This document shows, piece after piece, positions 42,212 to 51,107 of a stretch of 64,000 nucleotides of DNA (position 1 is the stretch's first letter; each line of letters starts with the position of its first letter). This stretch comes from Phycisphaerae bacterium. Lineage in GTDB: Bacteria; Planctomycetota; Phycisphaerae; Phycisphaerales; Phycisphaeraceae. A program made the translations under genes and the position numbers. The notes under the pieces were generated by a model. The model saw only the letters and a list, made by a program, of their open reading frames with translations, did not search any database and was not told the DNA's origin. Location of the stretch: contig JAUHZU010000005.1 in assembly GCA_030425705.1 (NCBI GenBank), positions 1 to 64,000 on the forward strand, written 5' to 3'.

Positions 42212-43282
42212 TCACGCCAGTTGCACCGGCGGGACGTACTGGCTGCGGACGGCGCCGCCCTCGGCGAAGGTGCTCTTGTGGTCGCAGGGGTGGGCGCGAT
42301 CGCCCAGCCCGAAGTCGTCGGCGTACCACGCGGCGATCTGGTCCACCATCTCCGGCGGGAGCGGCTCGCCGGTGCAGCCCTTCGCGTAGTCCTCGACGTC
42401 CGCGACGCTGAGGATGTTCGGCTCGATCGACACCATCGCCGGCTGCATCGCCAGCCAGCGCATCGCGAACTGCCGGAGGTTCAGCCCCAGCGACTCGGCC
42501 ATCGGGCGGACCATGTCGTTCTTCTTCAGCCCGTACACCAGCCAGTCGCGGTCGCGGAACTTGCGGTGGTCGTTCTCGGGGAACACGTGGTCGGGCGAGT
42601 CGAACTCGTCGTCGAGCATGCCGGAGTTGGTCGGGACGCGGGCGATCACCCCGCCGTGGCCCACGTGCTCACAGCACTCGCCGAACTCCCGGCCCAGGTC
42701 CTGCTCGTACATGTTGTAGACCGTCTGGATCGTGTCGACCTTGTAGCGCAGCACGGCCGCGTGGCCCTCCTCGCGCCAGCCGATCGCCGGGCCCAGCGCC
42801 ACCCCCCAGTAGCCGATCTTGCCCTCCTGCTTCAGCTCGTCCATCGCCTCGAACAGGTCGTCGGTGTAGTGGGCGTGCTTGAGGTTGTGCGCCTGGTACA
42901 GGTCGATGCGGTCGATCCCCATGTTCGCCAGCGACAGCTCGCACTCGGCCTTGATGGCCTGCTTGGAGAAGTCCTGCCGGCGTTCGCGGTGGCTGCCCTC
43001 CTCGCCGGGGTCCTGCTTCAGCGCGTAGCCGAACTTGGTGGAGACGACGATGCTGTCGCGCCCCGCGTAGCGGATCGTGTCCTTCATCAGCTTCTCGGCC
43101 CGCCAGTTCCCGTAGGCGGGGGCCGTGTCGAAGAACGTCACGCCGAGGTCGACCGCGGCGTTCTGGATGGCGATCGCCTCGGCGTCGGTGACGTCGATCC
43201 ACCAGTTCACGCCGAAGGTGAAGTTGCCGAACGCGAGGAGGGAGACGGTCAGGTCCGTGCCGGGGACGGTGCGGTAGTCCAT
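42212..43282 (-). CDS. Aldo/keto reductase
   Basis: A 356-residue NADP-dependent oxidoreductase of the aldo/keto reductase family with a TIM barrel. The catalytic tetrad is visible: D52 and Y57 in FFDTAPAYGN, K83 in VVSTKFGY and H132 in LYQAHNLKH. Further typical parts are RIDLYQ, GKIGYWGVALG and, near the C-terminus, FAMRWLAMQPAMVSIEPN. The long C-terminal segment has PEMVDQIAAWYADDFGL. The physiological substrate cannot be told from sequence. It is probably a single-gene unit. Confidence 0.92.
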   Translation of the reverse strand: MDYRTVPGTDLTVSLLAFGNFTFGVNWWIDVTDAEAIAIQNAAVDLGVTFFDTAPAYGNWRAEKLMKDTIRYAGRDSIVVSTKFGYALKQDPGEEGSHRERRQDFSKQAIKAECELSLANMGIDRIDLYQAHNLKHAHYTDDLFEAMDELKQEGKIGYWGVALGPAIGWREEGHAAVLRYKVDTIQTVYNMYEQDLGREFGECCEHVGHGGVIARVPTNSGMLDDEFDSPDHVFPENDHRKFRDRDWLVYGLKKNDMVRPMAESLGLNLRQFAMRWLAMQPAMVSIEPNILSVADVEDYAKGCTGEPLPPEMVDQIAAWYADDFGLGDRAHPCDHKSTFAEGGAVRSQYVPPVQLA

Positions 43283-43376
43283 GGGGATACTCCGATCAAA
43301 AGACTGCGGAGTCTGATGATAGCGGGTCGGCGGTGGGCTGTCTCGTCCGGTGGGCGCGAGCGCTGAAAAACCGCCG

Positions 43377-46300
43377 CTAGTTCAGGTGGCGGTTGTACAG
43401 CTCCTGGAACCGGGGCTTGAAATCGGGGCCGCCCAGGTCCTCGCTGACCCGGTTTTCCAGCATGCGGACCTTGTCGGGGATCTCACGGGCCGGGTTGCCG
43501 CCGACGTAGTCGAGGGTCTGCAGCGCCTTGAGCCAGGCCTCCCAGAACCGGCGGGGCTTCTCGCCGGGCTGGCTGTTGTAGTAAAGGATGACCTTGTAGT
43601 AGAGGTCCAGCGCGGGGCTGATGGTCTCGACCGAGCGGTCGCCGGTCTTGCGGGCCGCGGCGATGCGGCAGTCGGCGGTGAGCAGAACGACATCGAAGTT
43701 GTTGGGGAACTCCTCGAGCCAGGCGTCCATGAGCGGCACCGCGTCGCCGGGCCGGTTGGCCAGGAGCAGCGCCCGGGCGAGGCCCAGCTCAAAGGGCAGC
43801 AGCCGGCTGCCGGTGTAGCCCTGGTTCTTGGCCCAGGTGACCAGCAGCTCGCTGAGCTGGGTGGCGACGCCGGCGAGGCGGGTGATCTGCTGCTCGGCGT
43901 CCTGCCGGTTGATCGGGAGCAGCGCCTTGTCGCGGACCTGCTCGTAGTTGCGGATCTGCTCCTCGATGCGTTTCAGCACGCCGTTGACGACGCCGGCCGC
44001 GACGTCCGGGTAGCTGGCGATCATCGACCGCGCCTCGTCGCCGATGCGGTCGAGCTGGCCCCCGGCCACCAGCGCAAGGATGCGGCGCTCCTGCGCGGAC
44101 TGGATCAGCCCGTCGAGCTGCTCCCGCGCCTTGGCCGGGTCGGCCTGGGCCTGCACAAGGCCGGCCAGCGGGCCCTCGGGGTTGTAGTCGATCTCGAAGC
44201 CGTCGAGCAGGTCCAGCGCGGCCTCGGCGTCACCGCCGTCCGACTCCATCGCCGCGATGGCGATCAGCGCCCCGCCCTGCGCCGTCGCCGCGGAGAACCG
44301 CCGACGCGGCTCGCGGCCGTTCTCCGCCTCGTCTTCGGCATCGATCATCAGCAGCTCGGCCACACTCAGCAACTCGCGGCGCATCCGCTCCTGCTCCTCG
44401 CGCAGCCGGCCCAGCTCGTGCTCCAGGTTCTCCCGCGCGACCTCCGTGTCTTCCGCCGCGCCGGTCATCTCTTTGCGGTGGAGCTCGTCGCTCAGGTTGT
44501 CGTACACCTTCTGCATCGCCAGCACCATCTGCCGGCGGGCCTCGAAGTAGTCCGGGTGGCCCTGGGGCATGCCCTCGTACACGGCGATGGCCTTCTCCAG
44601 GTCGCCGGACAGCTCGTAGACGAAGAACCCGGTGTAGACCCGCAGGGCGTGGGCCGTGTCGTTGCTCGGCCAGTAGCGGTACATCACGTCGATCGCGGCG
44701 CGGTACGCGTCGCGGTAGTCGCTGTTGGTCACGCCGCCGGGGCCGGTGTTCGTGAGCTGGTCGAACTGCTGCAGCAGCGTGACCGCGAAGCCGGTGGCCT
44801 GCTCGGCCTGCTCGGTGTCGGGCAGCTCGATGCCGATGCGTGCCCAGAGCTGGGCGACCTCGAAGTACGGCCCGATGCTGTCGCCGCCCTGCCCGCCGTA
44901 GTACTTCGCCAGCTCCGCGAGGTAGTACTTCGCGAAGCCCAGCGACATCAGCCCCCGGGCGCGGACGGGTGCGTCGATCGTCTCGTCCGTCAGCGTCTGG
45001 TTGAACCGCACGGCCGTCGTCAGGTCGCCGCGGGCCTGTTCGAGCAGGCCGGCACGGCGGCGTTCCTCACGGTCGCGCTCGGCGGGGATCGCGATACTCT
45101 CCAGCGGCGCATTGTTCGCCAGGTAGATCAGCTCGTTGGACGGCACCGAGCCACGTTCGGTCATCATCTGGCCGACGCCCATGCGCACCATCGGCGGCAG
45201 CACCGCGGGGTCCTCGGCCGGGTCGACCTGCTCGGCCCACCGGCGGTACAGGAACGGGCCGAAGAAGCTCGCCGGGTCGTTGTTGACCAGCGGCAGGTAC
45301 GGCTTCTCGTAGGCCTCGGCCAGCAACGCCATCCGGTCCGCCCCACGCGCCCCCTCCGCGGGCTTGAGCAGCAGCCGGTAATGCAGGTCCGCGACGATCA
45401 GCCGAGGGTACCCGTTGCCGTTGGCCAGTTGCTGGGTCACGAAGGTGTGCTTGGCCATCCCCTCAAGGATCTCGGTCGCGGTGTCCAGCTCGCCCACGGC
45501 CTCGCGCCCGCGTGCCTTCGCCAGAGACGCAAGAAAACCCTGCCAGCTATCCGACGCACCGGTGATCACCGGGTCCAGGTACGCATCGACGCCCTCGTCC
45601 ACCCGGTCCGGGTCGTCCATCCGCACCAGCGCCCGGCCGCCCAGGAGCTTGATCGACAGCCCGACGCCCGGGTCGTTCTGCAGGTTGCCGGCGGCGACCC
45701 CCTCGACCTGCTCGAGCAGACGCAGACGCTCCTCCGCGGGGGTCCGGGCCTGGTTCCGCATCGCGGGGTTGTTGCCCAGCGAGCGGTAGTAGGTGTGCGA
45801 GTCCGGCAGCGTCGCCACGTAGTACGCGGCGTGCGCGAACCAATAGGGCGTGCGGCGCTGGCCGTACTCCTGCCGCAGGTCGAAGAAGATGTTCATCTCT
45901 TCCAGGCGGGCACGCAGCGCGCCGCCGTCGGCCCCCAGCCGGCTGGTCAGCGACTCGATGCGGGACCGCGCGTCCGCCGCCAGCTCCAGCGCCTGCACCG
46001 CCGAACGCTCGAACGCCTCTGCCTGCTCGGGCGTCGCCACACCGAAGTCGTAGAACCACGACGCGTTGTTGAAGTACGTCGGCAGGTAGGTGTCCAGCAG
46101 CATCGCCGCCAGGTCCGTCTGCCACATCGGGACCCGCTCGTCCTGCGGGTTCTCGTCGATCAGCTTCTGCTGCTCCTCCAGCATCTGCTCGTACGACGCC
46201 CGGCTCTCGAGGAACAGCGCCTGAGCCCGCTCGGGGTCGACACCGTTCTGCGCGACCGCACGCTTGAAGCTGTCGCTCGCCGCGAACTCGTGCAGCGCGA

Positions 46301-46529
46301 CCTGCAGCTGCCGCTGGGCGATCGGTTCGAGGCCGCCGCGTTCGTCCACCTGCTCGACGAACCGGCCGAGCAGCTCGGACATCCCCGCCTCGCGCAGGCC
46401 CTGGATGAACTGGTCGTCGTTGCGGTAGAGCTGCTCCATCTGCGCCGACGCGGCGGGGCCGACCACCGCCGACACCAGCACCAGCGGGGACAACAACCAA
46501 CGGCGGAGAGCGGATCGGGTCACGGGCAT
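43377..46529 (-). CDS. Large secreted TPR-like repeat protein of the ExbB/ExbD-vWA cluster
   Basis: A 1050-residue protein with a signal peptide (LLSPLVLVSAVVGPAASA) and no later membrane helix, so periplasmic. It is almost all alpha helical, with irregular TPR-like pairs such as LRVYTGFFVYELSGDLEKAIAVYEGM and FELGLARALLLANRPGDAVPLMDAWLEE. Residues about 690-730 form a coiled coil (ARENLEHELGRLREEQERMRRELL). I do not recognise a named family. It is the last gene after ExbB and two ExbD genes on the same strand (71 bases apart) and may be a periplasmic scaffold for that motor. Homologues in planctomycete ExbB/D clusters would be expected. Confidence 0.75.
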   Translation of the reverse strand: MPVTRSALRRWLLSPLVLVSAVVGPAASAQMEQLYRNDDQFIQGLREAGMSELLGRFVEQVDERGGLEPIAQRQLQVALHEFAASDSFKRAVAQNGVDPERAQALFLESRASYEQMLEEQQKLIDENPQDERVPMWQTDLAAMLLDTYLPTYFNNASWFYDFGVATPEQAEAFERSAVQALELAADARSRIESLTSRLGADGGALRARLEEMNIFFDLRQEYGQRRTPYWFAHAAYYVATLPDSHTYYRSLGNNPAMRNQARTPAEERLRLLEQVEGVAAGNLQNDPGVGLSIKLLGGRALVRMDDPDRVDEGVDAYLDPVITGASDSWQGFLASLAKARGREAVGELDTATEILEGMAKHTFVTQQLANGNGYPRLIVADLHYRLLLKPAEGARGADRMALLAEAYEKPYLPLVNNDPASFFGPFLYRRWAEQVDPAEDPAVLPPMVRMGVGQMMTERGSVPSNELIYLANNAPLESIAIPAERDREERRRAGLLEQARGDLTTAVRFNQTLTDETIDAPVRARGLMSLGFAKYYLAELAKYYGGQGGDSIGPYFEVAQLWARIGIELPDTEQAEQATGFAVTLLQQFDQLTNTGPGGVTNSDYRDAYRAAIDVMYRYWPSNDTAHALRVYTGFFVYELSGDLEKAIAVYEGMPQGHPDYFEARRQMVLAMQKVYDNLSDELHRKEMTGAAEDTEVARENLEHELGRLREEQERMRRELLSVAELLMIDAEDEAENGREPRRRFSAATAQGGALIAIAAMESDGGDAEAALDLLDGFEIDYNPEGPLAGLVQAQADPAKAREQLDGLIQSAQERRILALVAGGQLDRIGDEARSMIASYPDVAAGVVNGVLKRIEEQIRNYEQVRDKALLPINRQDAEQQITRLAGVATQLSELLVTWAKNQGYTGSRLLPFELGLARALLLANRPGDAVPLMDAWLEEFPNNFDVVLLTADCRIAAARKTGDRSVETISPALDLYYKVILYYNSQPGEKPRRFWEAWLKALQTLDYVGGNPAREIPDKVRMLENRVSEDLGGPDFKPRFQELYNRHLN

Positions 46530-46600
46530 GCCTCTTAGATAGCGTCAATTCTGCGCGGAGCCGCCTCCGCATGGTAGCGCGGCGGGCCGCGCCGGGGCGG

Positions 46601-47113
46601 TCAGTTCGGCGTCGCGAACCCGACCTTCTCCAGGTCCGCGCGGGTGCACGCGTTGAACACGTTCACCACGTGCTGCCAGCGGACACGGCCCTGCGGACGG
46701 ATCTGGATATCCGAGTCCTTCTCGATCCGATTGCTCGCGAGCTGCGCCGCGAGGTAGCCGTGCAGTTCGCTCGCGCCGCCCGGAACCGCCCGCTGGTCCA
46801 CCAGGATCGAGTAGGTGACCCCGTCGTCGGCCGACACCAGGTCGATGTAGACCGGCGGGTCGGGCGTCTGGATCTCTTTAGGTGGCGCGCTCTGGCCGGG
46901 CATCGTCGCCTTGATCGTGCCCTCGTCGATCATGAAGTTCGCGGTGATCACGAAGTAGATCAGCAGCTGGAAGATCACGTCGATCATCGACGTGAGCTGC
47001 AGCTCCATCTCCGGCTGGTCCTTGCGGCGCTTTTTGCGCTGCGAGGTGTGGTGGACCACCTGCGTCTCTTCCGCGTCGTCGGGGACGGCCGGGATGTCGT
47101 TGGGTTCAGCCAT
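46601..47113 (-). CDS. exbD: ExbD/TolR-family biopolymer transport protein (2)
   Basis: A 170-residue ExbD/TolR protein with a charged cytosolic N-terminus, one helix (MIDVIFQLLIYFVITANFMI) and a periplasmic domain. The essential Asp of the family is the D in TSMIDVIFQLL. It ends with ALF-type variants of the usual domain (IQIRPQGRVRWQHVVNVFNACTRADLEKVGFATP). It pairs with ExbB to convert proton flow into motion. It follows the first ExbD gene by seven bases. The N-terminal 40 residues, rich in basic amino acids, are longer than in most ExbD proteins. Confidence 0.93.
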   Translation of the reverse strand: MAEPNDIPAVPDDAEETQVVHHTSQRKKRRKDQPEMELQLTSMIDVIFQLLIYFVITANFMIDEGTIKATMPGQSAPPKEIQTPDPPVYIDLVSADDGVTYSILVDQRAVPGGASELHGYLAAQLASNRIEKDSDIQIRPQGRVRWQHVVNVFNACTRADLEKVGFATPN

Positions 47114-47120
47114 GTTCAGC

Positions 47121-47663
47121 TCAGTCCTTGGGCATGTACGCCACGATGTCGATCAGCGTCTCGCCCTTCTCGGGGTCCAGCCCGGCGTCGGCCATCGCGC
47201 TCTGCAGCGCGTCCATCACCGGCACGACCTGGTAGTAGTAGATCGTCGCGTCCACCCGGAAGATGAAACGCAGGTCGCCCTTCGCCCGGCGGGCGTTGAT
47301 CGCCTGCTCCATGAACTCGCGGAAGTTGGTGAGGTACTCGGGGTCGTCGACCGGGAACGTCCGCCCGCCGACCTTCACCGACTCCGCCTCGCCCTGCCGG
47401 CCCAGCACCTGGCCCACCGGCGTGCCCGGGCCCGGGTCGCCCTCCCACATCTCCTTGGGCACGATGTTGATGACCAGGCGGTTCTCTTCCGCCACCTGCC
47501 GGGTCTCGGGCTTCTCCAGGTCCGGCAGCTTCAGCGGCGGGGCCTCGTCCGTCACGATGTTGTTGACCAGCAGGAAGAAGACGATCAGCAGGAACACCAC
47601 GTCGATCAACGGCGTGATGTTCAGCGTCGGCTTCACGGCCCCGCGTTTGGTGACATTCGACAT
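47121..47663 (-). CDS. exbD: ExbD/TolR-family biopolymer transport protein (1)
   Basis: A 180-residue ExbD/TolR protein. It begins KPTLNITPLIDVVFLLIVFFLLV, where the family Asp is in PLIDVVF. The periplasmic domain is longer than usual and contains a loop about 60 residues from the helix (EMWEGDPGPGTPVGQVLGRQGE) before RFIFRVDATIYYYQVVPVMDALQSAM, the typical last part. Two different ExbD proteins per ExbB suggest a hetero-dimeric rotor shaft, as ExbD acts as a dimer. It lies 58 bases after exbB. Confidence 0.94.
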   Translation of the reverse strand: MSNVTKRGAVKPTLNITPLIDVVFLLIVFFLLVNNIVTDEAPPLKLPDLEKPETRQVAEENRLVINIVPKEMWEGDPGPGTPVGQVLGRQGEAESVKVGGRTFPVDDPEYLTNFREFMEQAINARRAKGDLRFIFRVDATIYYYQVVPVMDALQSAMADAGLDPEKGETLIDIVAYMPKD

Positions 47664-47721
47664 AGCGGCTTCTGCGAGGGATCAGGGGGTCAGTGCAACG
47701 GTCACACAATCACGCACGGGC

Positions 47722-48522
47722 TCAGTCGGGCTTGGGCGTGGCGCGCGGGCGGTCGGCCCGGCCGGGCGCGCCCGAGGCCGCGGACTTCTTCTTCCCGCTG
47801 GGCTTGAACGGCGCGATGATCTCCTCGACGATCAGGATGCCTTCGGCACAGTGCGCGTCGATCTTGTTGCGGATCAGCGAGTACGCCGATAGCGCCGGGA
47901 TGGCGACGATCAGCCCCCAGAAGGTGGTGACCAGCGCGGTGGAGATACCGCCGGCCAGCTCGACCGGGTCGGCCCCGCCGCCGCCGGAGACCAGCGCCTG
48001 GAAGGCGACGATCATGCCGAACACCGTGCCGAACAGCCCGATCATGGGCGAGATGTTGCCCATGACGTTGAGGTACTCGATCGGCCGCAGGAGCTTGACG
48101 GCCTCGGCGTCGCCGGCCTCCTCGACGGCGCGCTCCATCGCGGCGTAGCCGTTGCTCGCCTCGTTGAGCGCGGCGCTGACGACCTGGCCCAGGTACGACT
48201 CGTCGTCCTGCGCGAACTCGATCGCCTCGCGGTACTTCTTCTCCGCCAGCAGGGCCTCGACCTCGTCGCGGGTCTCCTCGGGGAGGATCTGGTTACGGCG
48301 GTGCTTGAAGATCAGCATCAGCGTGAAGCCCATGACCGTCGCGGACATCACCAGCAGCAGCAGGATGATGAGGTTGCCCAGGATCGGGCCGTCGGGCCAG
48401 AAGAACGCCTTGAACCAGCTCTGGGTCTCGGCGGCGGGCTGGTCGTCTTGCGCAAATGCGGCGGCGGGCCACAGGGCGACCCCGGATAGGGCGAGGCTCA
48501 GCTTGGTCAGGGTCGTTCGCAT
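47722..48522 (-). CDS. exbB: MotA/TolQ/ExbB-family proton channel protein
   Basis: A 266-residue ExbB-like protein with a cleavable signal peptide (LSLALSGVALWPAAAFAQ) and three helices: residues about 48-70 (GNLIILLLLVMSATVMGFTLML), 168-192 and 210-230. The conserved proton channel domain is clear in NVMGNISPMIGLFGTVFGMIVAF and GGISTALVTTFWGLIVAIPAL, with the family Thr residues. Together with the two ExbD proteins it should form a proton-driven motor. The N-terminal signal peptide variant is known in other bacteria. It lies 89 bases after the secreted helical-repeat gene. Confidence 0.95.
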   Translation of the reverse strand: MRTTLTKLSLALSGVALWPAAAFAQDDQPAAETQSWFKAFFWPDGPILGNLIILLLLVMSATVMGFTLMLIFKHRRNQILPEETRDEVEALLAEKKYREAIEFAQDDESYLGQVVSAALNEASNGYAAMERAVEEAGDAEAVKLLRPIEYLNVMGNISPMIGLFGTVFGMIVAFQALVSGGGGADPVELAGGISTALVTTFWGLIVAIPALSAYSLIRNKIDAHCAEGILIVEEIIAPFKPSGKKKSAASGAPGRADRPRATPKPD

Positions 48523-48611
48523 CGGTAGGCGTCTCGGGGAGGAAGGTGCGGGGAAAGTTCAGGCACGGCCGCCGCGGCACTCGTCGGCAGACCGGGTTGA
48601 CTCGGGGGGTC

Positions 48612-49772
48612 TTACTCTTCGGGCTCTTCGTCGTCGGGGGTCGGCAGCGGCTCGTCGATGATCTGGTAGTACCGGCGGTAGTACTGCGGGTAGGTCTCCG
48701 GGTCGTCGGCGAACGACAGCGACAACCCGTCGTCGAAGAGCAGCTTCTGGTAGAGGTCTTCGCGCCCGATCGCGCGGTGGACCAGCGCGACCTCGAGCCG
48801 GGCCGGCGCGATGAGCGAGGTCGTGCCCGGTTTGTAGTGGACGACCAACCGCATGAAGGTGAGCCCGGCATCGAGGTAGTCGTCGCGCTCGCCGGTTTCT
48901 TCGGCGATGGCGAGCTGGGCCCGGCCGAGGATAAACAGCTTCTGCGGCAGCGCACTGGGGTTTCTGAGCCAAGGCGTGATCGCCTCGATCGCGCCGGCGG
49001 GGTCGCCCTCGATCAGGAGGTTGACCGCGGCCCACCGCTCTTCCGCGTCGTCCTCGTCGAGCAGGTCCCAGATCTCGTTAGGCAGGATCACCGCCGACGC
49101 CGTGCGGTCCGGGCCGTCGCCCGCGCCGGGGGTGCCCGGGGCGGGGTCGATGTCGGGCATCTGGCCATCACCCACGACCAGCCGGAGGTAGCCCTGCAGC
49201 GCGGCGCGCGAGGGGCCCTCGGTGTCTTCGATGACGTCCATGATCTCCGTACGGATCCGGCCACGCTGCGCTTCATTCGCGTCCTCCAAGGAGGCGACCG
49301 GCGGCTGGCTGAGAAAATACGGGTCGGCCCCGTCCCGCGCGATGGCCAGGTAGACCTCCGCCGCGTCGGTCGGCTCGCCGCGCTGGTCCAGCGCCTGAGC
49401 GAGGTAGAACCGGGCGTAGTTGCGGACCCAGGCGGCGCTGGATTCCTCGATCACTTCGGTGAACGCGCCGACAGCGCCGCGGTAGTCCTCGGCGACAAAC
49501 AGCTCGTACGCGTCAAAAAACTTTGGGTCTGTGTCGAGCTTGAGCGGGCCGACCTCGTCCAGCGGGATGCGGCGTTCGCCACCCGTCGGCGGGCGGTACA
49601 CCAGCTCGCCATCGTCGACGCCGACGATCGTGACGTTCAGGGGCTGGCCGTTGCGCTCGATCTCGTCCGCCTGTGCCCCGGCCGCGGTCAGGAGGAGCAG
49701 CACACACGCCAAGGCCCACCGGCGGAGCCGATTCGTAAGCCGCGGGGTCGTGCGCGTGAGGCGTTGGGGCAT
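48612..49772 (-). CDS. Secreted helical-repeat protein of the ExbB/ExbD-vWA cluster
   Basis: A 386-residue protein with a signal peptide (RWALACVLLLLTAAGAQA). A short beta domain follows, VTIVGVDDGELVYRPPTGGERRIPLDEVGPL, then helical TPR-like pairs including FDAYELFVAEDYRGAVGAFTEVIEES and FYLAQALDQRGEPTDAAEVYLAIA. I cannot name the family. It lies between the first vWA gene (22 bases upstream) and exbB, all on one strand, so it is probably a periplasmic partner of the same machine. The C-terminus is very acidic (PDDEEPEE). Confidence 0.7.
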   Translation of the reverse strand: MPQRLTRTTPRLTNRLRRWALACVLLLLTAAGAQADEIERNGQPLNVTIVGVDDGELVYRPPTGGERRIPLDEVGPLKLDTDPKFFDAYELFVAEDYRGAVGAFTEVIEESSAAWVRNYARFYLAQALDQRGEPTDAAEVYLAIARDGADPYFLSQPPVASLEDANEAQRGRIRTEIMDVIEDTEGPSRAALQGYLRLVVGDGQMPDIDPAPGTPGAGDGPDRTASAVILPNEIWDLLDEDDAEERWAAVNLLIEGDPAGAIEAITPWLRNPSALPQKLFILGRAQLAIAEETGERDDYLDAGLTFMRLVVHYKPGTTSLIAPARLEVALVHRAIGREDLYQKLLFDDGLSLSFADDPETYPQYYRRYYQIIDEPLPTPDDEEPEE

Positions 49773-49794
49773 CGGGGTCTCCGTCGTCGCGGGG

Positions 49795-50856
49795 TCAGCG
49801 CAGGTTCAGCTCGCGTTCGTCCAAGAACTTGTACGTCCCGCCGGTCTCGTTGGCGATCCGCTCGAGCGTGCCGGTGAGCCCGGCACGGATCAGCGGGTCG
49901 ACGTACACGAACTGGATCGTGTTGATCTTGGCGGGTGGGGTGAAGTCGTTGGCCTCGGCGATGGACTCCATCAGGTCGGCCTGGAAGATCTCGTGCTGGG
50001 TTGCGCCCTGGCCCCCGCCGGTGAGGTTGTCCGAGAGCAGGAACACCAGCTGCGGGCGGTAGGACAGGGCCTGCTCGATCGCCGCGAGCGCGTGGGCCGA
50101 GCCCCGGCCGACCGACTCGACGTTGTGGTTGTCCAGGGTGATCCAGGAGGACGACTGCTGCTTGAACTCGGCGGTCGCGGAGCGGAGCCCGGTGCGTCGC
50201 CCGCCGCCGGGCACCTCGAAGACGCCCTCGCCGGTGAAGAAGATAATCGTGAACTTCTGGGCTTCCTTGAGCTCGTTGATGACGCGCTTCAGCTCGTTGA
50301 TCACGAACGGGAGCACGCCGACCATCGAGCCGGAGGCGTCGACGACGAAGGCGATGTTGCGTGCGTTGCCGCCGTTGCCGAAGACGTTGGTGCCGAACTC
50401 GCCGTTGCCGTTGGTGTTGCCGAAGGTCCCGCCGGTGATCCCGCCGGAGCTGGTCAGGCCGATGGAGGTGGTTTGGATGTTGGTGTTGTTGACAACCGGG
50501 GTGGGCGGGTTGGTGGTCGGGTCAACCGTGGGCGTGGTGCGGGGTGACTCGGAGGACTCTTCCTGGACCGACTCGATGGGGTCGGGGGCGCCGGGGGTAT
50601 CAGAGAATGTCGCGTCGGGGATGATGCCCTCTTCCTCGGGCTGGAGGATGACCTGCCAGACAAAGAAGAACGCGGCGACGACGAGGACGACGTGGAAGAG
50701 GATGGAGATGCCCCAGGGCATCAGGGCGACGAGGGTGTCGCTGATCTCGTCACCGATCGTTTCCTCGTCGTGGAACTCGTCGTCGAGGTCGGGGTTCGGC
50801 CCGAGCGGCTGGCCGGGGGCCGGGGGTCGGGTCTCAGCAAAACCGAGGTGGAACAT
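49795..50856 (-). CDS. TonB-like membrane-anchored vWA protein (1)
   Basis: A 353-residue protein. After about 45 cytosolic, acidic residues comes a single helix (47-70, PWGISILFHVVLVVAAFFFVW) that holds S51-x3-H55, the TonB/TolA motif used to couple to ExbB/ExbD. Residues 75-165 form a Ser/Pro/Thr/Asn-rich linker, and 166-353 a vWA domain with MIDAS residues D173, S175 and S177 (VVDASGSM) and D276 in LLSDN. The combination suggests that the motor encoded downstream acts on a metal-dependent binding domain in the periplasm. It is close to the second vWA protein upstream in order and length. The evidence for the motor link is inference from this motif plus gene order. Confidence 0.85.
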   Translation of the reverse strand: MFHLGFAETRPPAPGQPLGPNPDLDDEFHDEETIGDEISDTLVALMPWGISILFHVVLVVAAFFFVWQVILQPEEEGIIPDATFSDTPGAPDPIESVQEESSESPRTTPTVDPTTNPPTPVVNNTNIQTTSIGLTSSGGITGGTFGNTNGNGEFGTNVFGNGGNARNIAFVVDASGSMVGVLPFVINELKRVINELKEAQKFTIIFFTGEGVFEVPGGGRRTGLRSATAEFKQQSSSWITLDNHNVESVGRGSAHALAAIEQALSYRPQLVFLLSDNLTGGGQGATQHEIFQADLMESIAEANDFTPPAKINTIQFVYVDPLIRAGLTGTLERIANETGGTYKFLDERELNLR

Positions 50857-50984
50857 GGCACATTCCTCCGCGTGACGGCGGGCAGTCCGGTCCGGGGTCG
50901 GCCGGCGGGGTGTGTTCGACCGCCGAGGGCGGCATCGCCGGCGGGGCTGCCGGTCGGTCCAAGCCGGAGCCGGCAGGGGTTGCC

Positions 50985-51014
50985 GGCCGTCTGCGCCGGG
51001 GGCGCAGACCGGCC
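50985..51014. repeat. Intergenic stem-loop between the two vWA genes
   Basis: A 9-bp perfect stem, extended to 13 pairs with one bulged C, encloses a GGG loop (50998-51000). A perfect AACAC-T-GTGTT palindrome lies beyond it at 51025-51035. It may serve as a terminator or attenuator within the minus-strand cluster; no T run is present. Confidence 0.5.
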
Positions 51015-51107
51015 TGGGCCGGTGAACACTGTGTTATTGAACACGATCGGCGCCGAATTGTCCAGCGAATCCGCCCGTACGGGCCACAGGGCCCGCCGAG
51101 CACCCCG